In this document: positions 16,255-25,100 of the stretch, in pieces | How the letters are laid out: each line of letters starts with the position of its first letter | Numbering within the stretch: the first letter of the stretch is position 1 | Source: Firmicutes bacterium UBA2530 | GTDB taxonomy: Bacteria > Bacillota > Clostridia > Tissierellales > Sedimentibacteraceae | Direction: 5' to 3' | Assembly: GCA_002340985.1 (NCBI GenBank) | Contig: DDNC01000014.1 | Location: 186,049-232,606 of the forward strand | DNA: 46,558 nt | Made by a program: the position numbers and the translations under genes | The notes under the pieces: generated by a model | Seen by the model: only the letters and a program-made list of their open reading frames with translations | What the model was told of the DNA's origin: nothing | Databases searched by the model: none

Positions 16255-17127
16255 ATGCAGGGTGCAATCTTGAAATCCTTTACCTACGAGAATCAAGGCG
16301 GAAATGGTGCCGGTGTAATTTTGCTTGACAAAGAAATGACAGAACAGGAGAAGCAAGATATAGCCGCCGAAATAGGGCTGTCAGAGACGGCATTTATATT
16401 GCAAAAGGATGAGAAAAATTTTGATGTAAGCTTTTTTACACCTGTTTGTGAAGTAGACTTATGCGGTCATGCCACCATTGCTGCCTTTTATTATTTAGGG
16501 CTCATAGGTGTAATTAAAGGTAAAAATGAAACGAAAAAAGTATGTCAGAAAACAAATGCAGGCGAATTAGGAATTGAAGTTGTTTTTGGTGAGAATGTAG
16601 AATACGTACTGATGCAGCAGCAAAGCCCAACATTTTTTGGTGACTTGAAGGGCAAGGATGTCCAAAAAATTGCTTACTCATTGAATGCAGAGGAAGGAAA
16701 TATTGGGCTTGATGGAGTTGAAATTTATCCGGCAATAGTATCCACGGGATTGAAAGATATAATGGTGCCGGTGAAATCCAGAAGCATATTGAACGGTTTG
16801 AACATAAATCTCGATGAAATCAGAGAGGTTTCTGTTGAAAAGGACGTTGTGGGATATCATGTTTATACCGTTGACAACGGTATAATATATGCCAGGAATT
16901 TTGCTCCTAAAGTGGGAATTGATGAGGAATGTGCTACGGGGACTTCCAACGGTGCTTTATGCGGATTGCTGTATACCAAAAGACTCATTTCAGAAAATGC
17001 GGAAATCATTCAGGGTGAGTCAATGAATGAAAAAAGTCTGATTAATGTAAAGATTGTTGAAAAAAACAGTGTTCTTGATGTTTATGTAGGTGGCAGAGCC
17101 ACAATTGTTGAAGCCATAATTATCTGA
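16255..17127 (+). CDS. PhzF-family isomerase/epimerase
   Basis: A 290-residue protein with the two-lobed diaminopimelate-epimerase fold of PhzF. Seen: the catalytic Glu44 in SETAF, DLCGHATIA, and RNFAPKVGIDEE followed by ATGTSNGALCG. Family members isomerise small carboxylic acids, but most lack a known substrate and no phenazine genes are present. ATG 16255 is preceded by CGAGGTG. Its stop is only 12 bases before the DRTGG gene and no terminator separates them, so it heads the same transcript as the redox module, an unexplained pairing. Confidence 0.9.
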   Translation: MQGAILKSFTYENQGGNGAGVILLDKEMTEQEKQDIAAEIGLSETAFILQKDEKNFDVSFFTPVCEVDLCGHATIAAFYYLGLIGVIKGKNETKKVCQKTNAGELGIEVVFGENVEYVLMQQQSPTFFGDLKGKDVQKIAYSLNAEEGNIGLDGVEIYPAIVSTGLKDIMVPVKSRSILNGLNINLDEIREVSVEKDVVGYHVYTVDNGIIYARNFAPKVGIDEECATGTSNGALCGLLYTKRLISENAEIIQGESMNEKSLINVKIVEKNSVLDVYVGGRATIVEAIII

Positions 17128-17139
17128 TTGGGGGATATT

Positions 17140-17493
17140 ATGAAAATCGAAGAAATTGCACGAATTTTAAATGCTGAAATACTGACGGATTTCAGCAATG
17201 AGGACACAGATATTGTTTATGGATTTGCAAGCGATTTAATGAGTGATGTTCTGGCATATGCCAACAATGAATCACTCCTTGTAACAGGATTAAACAATAT
17301 GCAAGTAATTAGGACCGCAGAGATGATGGATATGTCTACAGTATTGTTTGTAAGGGGCAAGAGACCAGGCAAGGATCTGCTGGATTTAGCAACAGAAAAT
17401 TCTGTTACCGTGCTGGCAACGAATTATACAATGTTTAAAACATGCGGCTTACTGGTGCTAAACGGTATGAAGGGAATAGAATCTAATGAATGA
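17140..17493 (+). CDS. DRTGG-domain protein (first copy)
   Basis: 117 residues, essentially a lone DRTGG domain (the core around FASDLMSDVLAYANNESLLVTG). The domain also occurs in HPr kinase and CBS-containing pyrophosphatases; as a single-domain protein its function is unknown. ATG 17140 follows TTGGGGGAT. The last eight bases overlap the start of the ATPase gene, so the two are coupled. A second DRTGG gene lies at 19178, suggesting a pair with related but distinct tasks in one signalling complex. Confidence 0.82.
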   Translation: MKIEEIARILNAEILTDFSNEDTDIVYGFASDLMSDVLAYANNESLLVTGLNNMQVIRTAEMMDMSTVLFVRGKRPGKDLLDLATENSVTVLATNYTMFKTCGLLVLNGMKGIESNE

Positions 17494-17911
17494 AGGTCTT
17501 TTGAAAAGATACAGCTTTGATGTAGCGGCAAATGATTTCATAATGGGGGGCAAGGGTTCCAGTACAATTAAAAACTTGCTGAAATCAATGGGTATTGAAG
17601 CAAACGTAATAAGAAAAATTGCTATAATTTCGTATGAGGCAGAAATAAATATAGTGATACATTCTTGCGGAGGTAAGCTGCACTGCGATTTGTACGAGGA
17701 TAAAATAGTAATAGTTTCTGAGGATACAGGGCCCGGAATTGAAAATGTTGAACTTGCATTGACGGAAGGGTATTCAACAGCTCCGGAGAGTGTCAGAGAA
17801 TTTGGCTTTGGTGCAGGTATGGGACTTCCTAATATGAAAAGGTATTCAGATGATTTTGAAATAGAATCTGACAGCAAAGGTACGCTTATAAAGGTTACAG
17901 TTTTATTGTAG
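17486..17911 (+). CDS. GHKL ATPase, RsbW/RsbT-like (first copy)
   Basis: 141 residues holding only a histidine-kinase-like ATPase domain. Visible boxes: the N-box region (YEAEINIVIHS), SEDTGPGIENVE (G1 box) and FGAGMGLPNMKRY (G2 box). There is no dimerisation/phosphoacceptor domain, so it cannot be a classical sensor kinase. It could phosphorylate a protein Ser/Thr as RsbW/RsbT do, or act as an anti-sigma-type switch. It overlaps the upstream DRTGG gene and precedes the hydrogenase-like gene by 10 bases. Confidence 0.85.
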   Translation: MNEGLLKRYSFDVAANDFIMGGKGSSTIKNLLKSMGIEANVIRKIAIISYEAEINIVIHSCGGKLHCDLYEDKIVIVSEDTGPGIENVELALTEGYSTAPESVREFGFGAGMGLPNMKRYSDDFEIESDSKGTLIKVTVLL

Positions 17912-17921
17912 GGAGGTATAC

Positions 17922-19181
17922 ATGAATTTTTCTATTATGTTGGATAAAGATAAATGCAAGGGATGCACTAACTGCATGAAAAGATGTCCTACACAGGCTA
18001 TACGCTTAATAGACGGAAAAGCTTTCATAAACAGCGATAGATGTATACACTGTGGTGAATGCATAAAGGTGTGCCCATACAATGCATATACGCCTGAATC
18101 CATTGAATGGTATGAGGAGATGCATTATTCATCTTATAAATATAAAATAGCAGTGGCATCAACACCCCTTTACGGGCAATTTCCAAAGGGGACGGACATA
18201 TGCAAAGTACAGAATGCCATACTTAAGCTGGGCTTTGATTATGTATATGATGCCAGCTGGGCAGCAGAAATGGTTTCTATGGCCATAAGGAGAAAAATTG
18301 AAGAAGAAAAACATATACGGCCTTTTATATCGACAAATTGCCCTGCGGCTGTGAGACTGATTAAAAACAGATATCCTTCCCTGATGAACCATCTTGTTTT
18401 ATTGAAGGAACCCATGGTTATAGGAGCTATGATGGCAAGAGAAAAGGCTAAAGAGAGATACAATCTCAAGGATGAGGATATAGGAGTTTTCTACCTTTCT
18501 CCGTGTCCCGCAAAGCTGCTGGCGGTTACGGATCCTGTGGGAGATTACATGCCTTATGTGGATTGGGTCATTCCTATTAACACAATTTACGGTGACTTGT
18601 ACAGAGAACTTGTGAAAGATGATTACGGGCTGTGTTCATATCCATCTCTTAAGGGAACAAGGTGGGCTGTTACCGGAGGTCAGTCGGAGGCAGCGGGGCT
18701 GACAAATTATATTGCTGTAAACGGCATGGAAAACATTATACAGATACTTGATGAAATTGAAAACGGTAATTTAAGCAATGTTGATTATGTTGAAGCCCTT
18801 GCGTGTGTGCAGGGATGTGTAGGGGGAACTTTCAATGTTGCTAACCCATTTATAGCTCACAGCAATATCAACTATATATTAAAAAATGTTAAGGATGAAT
18901 GCCTTATTGATGGTATTGAAAGATTCGATGAAATGTATAATGAAGGTATATTTAAATTTGCACTGAAATCAGAGGAAAACTCAAGTAAAATTAATATGAA
19001 GGAAGCAATTATAAAAAGAGAAAAAATAAAAGAAATAAATGATATGCTTCCGGGTCTTGATTGTGGTTCCTGCGGCGCGCCAACATGCTATGCACATGCC
19101 GAGGATGTATATAACAATGAGTCAACGCTGTATGGCTGCGTAGTATTAAGGGCCAACGGAAAAATACAGGAGGACATATGA
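17922..19181 (+). CDS. [FeFe]-hydrogenase-like iron-sulfur protein, putative redox sensor
   Basis: 419 residues. Two N-terminal [4Fe-4S] motifs (Cys12/15/18/22 and 41/44/47/51) precede a hydrogenase large-subunit C-terminal domain and a final Cys cluster (381/384/389/406) in the LPGxxCGxCG style of RnfB. The four H-cluster ligand cysteines appear kept: Cys140 (TNCPA), Cys195 (SPCPAK), Cys295 and Cys299 (LACVQGC). The residue before Cys140, the proton-relay Cys in catalytic enzymes (TSCCP), is Asn, and the L2 Met is Ser. This suggests a sensory or very slow enzyme rather than an H2 producer. It has no NuoE or NuoF partner here. Confidence 0.88.
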   Translation: MNFSIMLDKDKCKGCTNCMKRCPTQAIRLIDGKAFINSDRCIHCGECIKVCPYNAYTPESIEWYEEMHYSSYKYKIAVASTPLYGQFPKGTDICKVQNAILKLGFDYVYDASWAAEMVSMAIRRKIEEEKHIRPFISTNCPAAVRLIKNRYPSLMNHLVLLKEPMVIGAMMAREKAKERYNLKDEDIGVFYLSPCPAKLLAVTDPVGDYMPYVDWVIPINTIYGDLYRELVKDDYGLCSYPSLKGTRWAVTGGQSEAAGLTNYIAVNGMENIIQILDEIENGNLSNVDYVEALACVQGCVGGTFNVANPFIAHSNINYILKNVKDECLIDGIERFDEMYNEGIFKFALKSEENSSKINMKEAIIKREKIKEINDMLPGLDCGSCGAPTCYAHAEDVYNNESTLYGCVVLRANGKIQEDI

Positions 19182-19510
19182 ATATTTTGAGATTTGCCGA
19201 GCAATTAAATTTGAGTCTTTTAGTGGATTCAACCAAGGAAATTAATATTGAGGGGGTATATATAGGGGATTTACTGAGTATTGTAATGTCAAAGGCGAAG
19301 CAGGACTATGTATGGGTAACTATTCAAACCCACATCAACATAGTCGCCGTTGCCGAGCTCCTGGATCTTTCATGCATCATCGTAGCAGAAGGTATGGAAG
19401 TTGATAATGATACGGTAAATAAGGCTAAGGAGCTTGACATCCCTATCTTTAAAACAGCTGAAAGCGCATATGAAGTTGCATGCAGGCTGTATGACTTAGG
19501 CGTAAAATGA
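19178..19510 (+). CDS. DRTGG-domain protein (second copy)
   Basis: 110 residues, again a single DRTGG-type domain (GVYIGDLLSIVMSKAKQDYVWVT). It overlaps the stop of the hydrogenase-like gene by four bases (ATGA) and the next gene by four, showing tight translational coupling. An AGGAGG site lies upstream of the ATG. It is diverged from the copy at 17140, so a heteromeric arrangement is possible. Biochemical role unknown. Confidence 0.8.
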   Translation: MNILRFAEQLNLSLLVDSTKEINIEGVYIGDLLSIVMSKAKQDYVWVTIQTHINIVAVAELLDLSCIIVAEGMEVDNDTVNKAKELDIPIFKTAESAYEVACRLYDLGVK

Positions 19511-20199
19511 AATATTTCTATGATTTGCACATACATTCTGATTTATCACCGTGTGGAAATGCTGACATGACTCCCAATAATATTGCTAATATGTCCTATA
19601 TAAAGGGATTGAATATAATTTCAGTTACAGACCACAATACGACCGAAAATCTGCCGGCAGTGTCGGAGGTGTGTGAAAAGATTGGGATTACAGCTGTACC
19701 GGGCATAGAGGTCACGACAAAGGAAGAGGTGCATGCTCTTTGTTATTTCAGAACTCTCAATGATGCAATGCTGTTTGGAAAGATTATCTACGATTCTCTT
19801 CCAGATATAAAAAATATTCCTTCTATTTTCGGTCATCAGAATATATATAACAGTCAGGACGAGGTAACAGGTATTTTGGATAAACTTCTTATTAGTGCAT
19901 CAGGATTTTCTCTGAATGAAATCGACAGGATGTCTGAGGAATACCACGGTGTCATGATTCCTGCACACATAAACAAAAAAACCAATGGTATTCTTGAAAC
20001 TCTCGGCTTCATGCCGACCGATTTAAGTATTAAGATTGTTGAAATATTTCATAAGGAAAAAATAGATGAATATTTGATAAAAGCTTATAAGGTGCTGAAA
20101 AATTCTGACGCGCACATTCTCACGAATATTTCAGAGGCAGAAAACAGTATAGAGCTTGATGACGCAGAAAAAATTTATGATTATCTGAACATTTATTGA
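19507..20199 (+). CDS. PHP-domain metal-dependent phosphoesterase
   Basis: 230 residues of the PHP (polymerase and histidinol phosphatase) fold. Metal ligands in order: HIH (residues 8-10), TDHN, a Glu in PGIEVT, His in EEVHAL, His in FGHQN, PAHIN, and DAH near the C-terminus. It probably hydrolyses a phosphate ester or nucleotide; substrate unknown. It starts inside the stop of the DRTGG gene. PHP genes recur next to the hydrogenase-like/DRTGG/GHKL set in other anaerobes, so a role in making or removing a signal nucleotide or phosphoprotein is a reasonable guess. Confidence 0.85.
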   Translation: MKYFYDLHIHSDLSPCGNADMTPNNIANMSYIKGLNIISVTDHNTTENLPAVSEVCEKIGITAVPGIEVTTKEEVHALCYFRTLNDAMLFGKIIYDSLPDIKNIPSIFGHQNIYNSQDEVTGILDKLLISASGFSLNEIDRMSEEYHGVMIPAHINKKTNGILETLGFMPTDLSIKIVEIFHKEKIDEYLIKAYKVLKNSDAHILTNISEAENSIELDDAEKIYDYLNIY

Positions 20200-20222
20200 T
20201 TGCAAAAGATTGTTCTTGTGAA

Positions 20223-20269
20223 GATACCATCAATTTTCCGAAAAATGACCGCGGAAAAGGGATGGTATC
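20223..20269 (+). promoter_or_regulatory. Large hairpin between the PHP and second ATPase genes
   Basis: GATACCATC (20223-20231) pairs with GATGGTATC (20261-20269), and inside it TTTTCCG (20234-20240) with CGGAAAA (20252-20258), separated by a 2x2 internal loop. No T run follows, so it is more likely an RNA-processing, stability or attenuation element than a terminator. Confidence 0.5.
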
Positions 20270-20303
20270 GTTATATTGACTGCATTTGGACAAGGAGAGT
20301 AAA

Positions 20304-20849
20304 ATGAAGGAAATTTCAATGCATATACTGGATATTGTAATGAACAGCATTAAAGCGAAAGCAAAATTAGTTGAATTATATATAGATGATAGTATAAAAA
20401 GAAACTTATTGAAAATCGTCATAAAGGATGACGGGACAGGTATGGCGGAGGACATGTCGAGGCAGGTTACAGATCCTTTTTATACAACAAGGACTACAAG
20501 AAAGGTAGGTCTCGGATTGCCCATGTTAAAGGAAAGTTGTGAAAGATGCAACGGGTATTTGAAAATAGAATCGGAGCTGGGTAAGGGTACGATAGTCAGC
20601 TGCTGCTTTGAAAGAAATAATATTGACCGTATGCCATTAGGAAATATGGGTGATACAATTATGACAATAATAAATTCATTGGAGAATTGTGAATTTTTAT
20701 ACAACCATATAACAGATGCAGGCAATTTTGAAATCAGCACGGCATATGTAAAAGAAATGTTGGAAACAGGGGATATTAGAGATAGCGAAACACTGCTGTG
20801 GGTACGGGATTACGTAAATGAAAATCTGAAGAGTATATCAAATTTTTAA
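20304..20849 (+). CDS. GHKL ATPase (second copy)
   Basis: 181 residues with a histidine-kinase-like ATPase domain in the first two thirds: N-box helix around IVMNSIKA, DDGTGM (G1), DPFYTTR (F box), VGLGLPML (G2) and GKGTIVSC. The C-terminal third is a helical extension of unknown role. No phosphoacceptor domain. ATG 20304 follows AAGGAGAG. It is separated from the PHP gene by a 104-base gap with a large hairpin, and is the last gene before the rnf promoter. Confidence 0.83.
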   Translation: MKEISMHILDIVMNSIKAKAKLVELYIDDSIKRNLLKIVIKDDGTGMAEDMSRQVTDPFYTTRTTRKVGLGLPMLKESCERCNGYLKIESELGKGTIVSCCFERNNIDRMPLGNMGDTIMTIINSLENCEFLYNHITDAGNFEISTAYVKEMLETGDIRDSETLLWVRDYVNENLKSISNF

Positions 20850-20934
20850 CAAAACTACAGTGATTAGAATGCAAGGTCAATATTTGCAGTGTTACAGTAA
20901 ATTATAAAATTTTGAAAAATAATTAAAAAAGGTG

Positions 20935-20963
20935 TTTAAAAGTTTAGTATAATCTGTTATAAT
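20935..20963 (+). promoter_or_regulatory. Sigma-A promoter of the rnf operon
   Basis: TTTAAA (20935-20940), 17-base spacer, TATAAT (20958-20963); start expected near 20970. A second TATAAT lies at 20948-20953 without a good -35. Confidence 0.6.
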
Positions 20964-21035
20964 CGATATGTTTGATTATTAAATAACTTTTTATATAATG
21001 TGTTATATAAAACAATTAAAACAAGAGGTGAAAAT

Positions 21036-22367
21036 ATGAGCACAAAATTGTTTACATTTAAGGGCGGAGTTCATCCACCTACAAACAAGTCGCTAACACA
21101 AAATGTGCCAATTGAGAATGCAGTTGATCCTAAGGTTGTTGTTATACCGCTTTCACAGCATATAGGAGCACCCTGCGATCCATTAGTAGCTGTGGGTGAT
21201 ACAGTTAAAGTTGGACAAAAAATAGGCGAATCAAAAGCCTTTATGTCTGTGCCGGTACATTCAAGCGTGTCCGGAACAGTAAAAAAAATTGAACATCACT
21301 ATGTTCCCGGCGGTGCCAAGGTTAATTGTATTGTAATTGAATCTGACGGCAAGTTTGAGGTGCATGAATCTGTTCAGCCAAAAGGAAAGGTAGAAAATCT
21401 TACAAAAGAAGAAATTCTGTCAATCATCAAGGAAGCAGGAATGGCAGGAATGGGAGGGGCAACATTCCCTACACATGTTAAATTAAGCCCTCCGCAGGAC
21501 AAGCCAATTGACGTATTGTTAGTAAATGGTGCGGAATGCGAGCCTTATTTAACTGCAGACCACAGAATTATGCTTGAAAAATCCGAGCAGGTTATAACCG
21601 GTGTAAAAGCGATAATGAAGGTTTTAGGAGTTGAAAAGGGCTACGTAGCAATTGAGAAAAACAAGCTTGATGCAATCGAAGTTATGCAGAAAGCTGCTTC
21701 ATTTGAGGAAGGCATTGAAGTTATTGCCTTGGAAGTAAAATATCCTCAGGGCGATGAAAAAAGATTGATTAATGCTGTAACCGGAAGAGTTGTACCATCC
21801 GGAGGACTGCCTATGGAAGTAGGATGTGTTGTCGAAAATGTCGGAACCGTTGCCACAATCGGAAATGTGATTGAGACAGGTATGCCGCTCGTACAAAGAG
21901 TTGTAACAGTATCGGGAAGCGCAGTTCAAAATCCTAAAAACCTGATGGTTAGAATAGGAACAACTTTTAAAGATGTTATCGAGCAATGCGGCGGATACAA
22001 GGAAGAGCCGGGCAAGCTTATTAATGGTGGACCGATGATGGGTATTGCACAGTTCTCTGATGAAGTCCCGGTTATAAAAGGAACTTCCGGAATTCTTGTA
22101 TTAAACAAAAAGGAAGCAGGTATTCCTGAACCGTCAAACTGTATTATGTGCGGAAGATGCGTCGATGCATGTCCGGTACATCTGATGCCGTATAAAATCA
22201 GCGGATATACACTTAATAAAAACATAGACGCTGCTGACGAATACCATGCAGCAGATTGTATAGAATGCGGCGGTTGCTCTTACATTTGTCCTGCAAAGAG
22301 ACCATTGAAAGAAACAATCAGCCTTGCAAAAAAAGAAATTTTAGCAAGACGCAAAAAGGTTAAATAG
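21036..22367 (+). CDS. rnfC: Rnf complex subunit RnfC (NADH-side iron-sulfur protein)
   Basis: 443 residues. RnfC carries the NAD(H)/FMN-type domain and passes electrons to or from NAD+ at the cytoplasmic face of the ion-translocating ferredoxin:NAD+ oxidoreductase. Seen: a biotinyl/lipoyl-like N-terminal hairpin region (VPVHSSVSGTVKKIE), the GMGGATFPTHVK motif, VNGAECEPYLTADHRIM, and two [4Fe-4S] motifs, CIMCGRCVDACP and CIECGGCSYICP. ATG 21036 follows AGAGGTG. First gene of rnfCDGEAB, all spaced by 15 bases or less. Confidence 0.97.
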   Translation: MSTKLFTFKGGVHPPTNKSLTQNVPIENAVDPKVVVIPLSQHIGAPCDPLVAVGDTVKVGQKIGESKAFMSVPVHSSVSGTVKKIEHHYVPGGAKVNCIVIESDGKFEVHESVQPKGKVENLTKEEILSIIKEAGMAGMGGATFPTHVKLSPPQDKPIDVLLVNGAECEPYLTADHRIMLEKSEQVITGVKAIMKVLGVEKGYVAIEKNKLDAIEVMQKAASFEEGIEVIALEVKYPQGDEKRLINAVTGRVVPSGGLPMEVGCVVENVGTVATIGNVIETGMPLVQRVVTVSGSAVQNPKNLMVRIGTTFKDVIEQCGGYKEEPGKLINGGPMMGIAQFSDEVPVIKGTSGILVLNKKEAGIPEPSNCIMCGRCVDACPVHLMPYKISGYTLNKNIDAADEYHAADCIECGGCSYICPAKRPLKETISLAKKEILARRKKVK

Positions 22368-22379
22368 GAGGAAAAACAG

Positions 22380-23333
22380 ATGGAAAATAGGTTGATTGCT
22401 TCATCGTCACCTCATATAAGAACGAATGAAACAACTCAAAGTTTGATGCTTGATGTAATAATAGGTCTGTTACCGGCATTAGTTGCAAGTATATTTTATT
22501 TTGGATTTAATTCTTTAGTATTGACAGTGGCTGCTGTTGCGGCAGCAGTTGTAACGGAGTACGCATGTGAAAAGATAATGAAAAAGCCCGTTACGGTGAG
22601 AGATTTAAGTGCGGTTGTTACCGGTATGCTGTTGGCATTCAACGTACCTGCTTCTGCACCGTGGTGGGTGCCTGTAATGGGTTCCGTGTTTGCAATCGCA
22701 ATAGTAAAACAAATTTTTGGTGGAATCGGTTTTAATATATTAAACCCTGCATTGGCAGGAAGAGCATTTTTGACATCTTCATGGTCAGCTCATATGACAG
22801 GCGGATTTATTGATCCAATTACAGATGCTGTTTCTTCAGCAACACCGCTTACTATGATTAAAAATGGTGCAGCGGTTGATAAACTTCCTTCTGTATTAGA
22901 TATGCTGTTAGGAAACATACCGGGAGTTATAGGCGAGACATCTGCTATACTTATTATTTTAGGCGGTATATATTTAATATATAGAGGTACGATTAAGTGG
23001 ATTATTCCTGCGTGCTATATAGGAACAGTTGCTGTATTAGCGTTGATTTTTGACGGAGGGAGTCTGCTGCCTTACCACTTGTTTGGAGGCGGATTAATGC
23101 TGGGAGCATTTTTCATGGCTACAGATTATGCTACAAGCCCTGTTACAGATAAGGGAAAGATTATATACGCTGTCGGTGCAGGAGCCCTTACTATGATGAT
23201 AAGGAAGATAGGCGGATATCCTGAAGGGGTTTCTTACTCAATACTTCTTATGAATGTAGTTACTCCTCTGATAAATAAATATGTTGCACCTAAAGTTTTT
23301 GGAGTTGCAGGAGGTGTAAAAAATGAAAAATAA
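22380..23333 (+). CDS. rnfD: Rnf complex subunit RnfD (membrane flavoprotein)
   Basis: 317-residue integral membrane subunit with eight to nine hydrophobic helices, related to NqrB. The covalent FMN site is recognisable as SSATPLTM (Thr expected to carry FMN). It is thought to form part of the ion path. GGAGG lies upstream of ATG 22380. It overlaps rnfG by 11 bases. Confidence 0.96.
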   Translation: MENRLIASSSPHIRTNETTQSLMLDVIIGLLPALVASIFYFGFNSLVLTVAAVAAAVVTEYACEKIMKKPVTVRDLSAVVTGMLLAFNVPASAPWWVPVMGSVFAIAIVKQIFGGIGFNILNPALAGRAFLTSSWSAHMTGGFIDPITDAVSSATPLTMIKNGAAVDKLPSVLDMLLGNIPGVIGETSAILIILGGIYLIYRGTIKWIIPACYIGTVAVLALIFDGGSLLPYHLFGGGLMLGAFFMATDYATSPVTDKGKIIYAVGAGALTMMIRKIGGYPEGVSYSILLMNVVTPLINKYVAPKVFGVAGGVKNEK

Positions 23334-23892
23334 TATAGTTAAGCTTGGTGGAATTTTATGTCTGATATCTGCCATTGCAGGTGGAGTACTGGCGTTTACG
23401 AATGATTTTACAAAGGATAAGATTGCCGAAGTTGAGCTGAAAGCCAGCATGGACCCGGCGGTACTGGAAGCTGTAATGCCAGGTTCAACAATGTTTGAAC
23501 CTTATGAAGATACTGCTTTGGTTGAAACTATAAAGGCTGAGAACGGAAAGTTCAAAGATTTGTTTGTTGCTGTAGATGCATCGGGAAACCAATTGGGAAG
23601 TGTGGTAAAAACATTGAGTACAGTGCCTGGATATGGCGGGGACATGGAGCTATTTGTAGGATTTTCTACTGATGGAAAAATTACAGGAATGAGTGTTTTG
23701 GCTCATTCGGAAACATCCGGATTAGGAACGAGAGTAACTGAGCCTGAGTTTCAAAAGCAGTTTATAGGAAAAGATGCAAGTGCTGAAATAACAGATTATG
23801 ATGCCATAACTGGCGTTACCAAATCTTCTACATCATTTGCCAGCGCTTTGAATAATGCTATCAGTATATATAGTAAATATTTGAATAAATAG
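23323..23892 (+). CDS. rnfG: Rnf complex subunit RnfG (FMN-binding protein)
   Basis: 189 residues: one N-terminal transmembrane helix (about 9-28) and an extracytoplasmic FMN-binding domain related to NqrC. The covalent FMN motif reads DAITGVTKSS (the Thr of GVT expected to be flavinylated), and HSETSGLG is the family signature upstream of it. Its ribosome site (GGAGGTG) sits inside the end of rnfD. Confidence 0.95.
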   Translation: MKNNIVKLGGILCLISAIAGGVLAFTNDFTKDKIAEVELKASMDPAVLEAVMPGSTMFEPYEDTALVETIKAENGKFKDLFVAVDASGNQLGSVVKTLSTVPGYGGDMELFVGFSTDGKITGMSVLAHSETSGLGTRVTEPEFQKQFIGKDASAEITDYDAITGVTKSSTSFASALNNAISIYSKYLNK

Positions 23893-23901
23893 GAGGCAGA
23901 A

Positions 23902-24498
23902 ATGGATAGAATTAAAACATTTAAAAACGGCTTTATTAAAGAGAATCCTATTTTTGTTCAGTTGCTTGGAATGTGCTCGACGCTTGCAATAACCACTTCA
24001 GTGTTAAACGGAATAGGAATGGGCGTAGCTGTTACAGTTGTATTGGTAGGTTCTAACTTGGTTATATCCCTTTTGAGAAAAGTTATTCCTGATGAAGTGC
24101 GTATACCGGCTTTCATAATAGTAATAGCAACTTTTGTAACGATTATTGACTTGTTTATGCATGCATATACATTTGAGCTGTACAAGGCCCTCGGTGTATT
24201 TATACCGCTTATCGTTGTGAACTGCATCATATTGGGAAGAGCAGAATCATTTGCATCCAAAAATGGTCTTGTAGATTCAATGCTTGACGGATTAGGTATG
24301 GGCTTGGGATATACTTTTGCATTGGTAGTTTTAAGTGCCATGAGAGAGCTGGTTGGAAACGGTACTCTGCTTGGTATTCAGATAATGGGCAAGAGCTATG
24401 AACCTATGATGATAATGGTTCAGCCTCCTGGAGCGTTTATTGCGCTTGGATTATTAATAGGTCTTGTTAATTTCCTTACAAGAAAAAAGAAAGCTTAG
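23902..24498 (+). CDS. rnfE: Rnf complex subunit RnfE
   Basis: 198-residue membrane subunit with about six helices, homologous to NqrD; paired with RnfA it forms the inverted-topology core holding a membrane Fe-S centre. The NCIILGRAE motif carries the conserved Cys. Start at ATG after AGGAGG, nine bases past rnfG. Confidence 0.95.
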   Translation: MDRIKTFKNGFIKENPIFVQLLGMCSTLAITTSVLNGIGMGVAVTVVLVGSNLVISLLRKVIPDEVRIPAFIIVIATFVTIIDLFMHAYTFELYKALGVFIPLIVVNCIILGRAESFASKNGLVDSMLDGLGMGLGYTFALVVLSAMRELVGNGTLLGIQIMGKSYEPMMIMVQPPGAFIALGLLIGLVNFLTRKKKA

Positions 24499-24510
24499 GA
24501 GGAAGAATAA

Positions 24511-25086
24511 ATGGAATTAGTTAGTATTTTTATATCAGCTTTTTTAGTTAATAATATTTTGTTTATGCAATTCCTTGGTGTTTGTCCTTTCCTTGGTGTT
24601 TCCAAGAAAATAGATACAGCCGCAGGAATGGGAATAGCGGTTATTTTCGTAATAACCTTGTCTTCAATAATAACATATATAGTGCAGACTGCTATTTTGG
24701 ACAGATTTGGCCTTGAGTATCTGCAGACAATTGTATTTATATTAATAATTGCAGCATTAGTTCAGTTTGTTGAAATGTTTTTAAAGAAATCAAGCCCTGG
24801 GTTATATCAGGCATTAGGTGTTTATCTGCCTCTGATTACTACAAACTGTGCGGTTCTTGGTGTTGCTATTAATAACTTTGCTTACGAATACAGCTTTATA
24901 GAAGCCATTGTATATTCCGTTGCAACATCAGGAGGATTCCTGCTGGCCATTGTATTATTTGCCGGAGTAAGAGAGAAAATTGACTCGGCAGATGTTCCGG
25001 AAGCGCTTAAGGGTTCACCGATTGCGCTGGTGGCAGCAGGTTTGATGTCTATTGCGTTCCTTGGCTTTTCAGGATTAAAATTTTAG
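24511..25086 (+). CDS. rnfA: Rnf complex subunit RnfA
   Basis: 191-residue membrane subunit with six helices, homologous to NqrE and a distant mirror of RnfE. The NCAVLGVA motif provides the matching Cys; the N-terminal NNILFMQFLGVCPFLGVS segment is diagnostic. Start at ATG after AGGAGG. Confidence 0.96.
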   Translation: MELVSIFISAFLVNNILFMQFLGVCPFLGVSKKIDTAAGMGIAVIFVITLSSIITYIVQTAILDRFGLEYLQTIVFILIIAALVQFVEMFLKKSSPGLYQALGVYLPLITTNCAVLGVAINNFAYEYSFIEAIVYSVATSGGFLLAIVLFAGVREKIDSADVPEALKGSPIALVAAGLMSIAFLGFSGLKF

Positions 25087-25100
25087 AGGAGGAATAGAAC

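Noticed and set aside
20286..20849. Classical sensor histidine kinase
   Set aside because: ATPase boxes only; no phosphoacceptor His domain or sensor domain.
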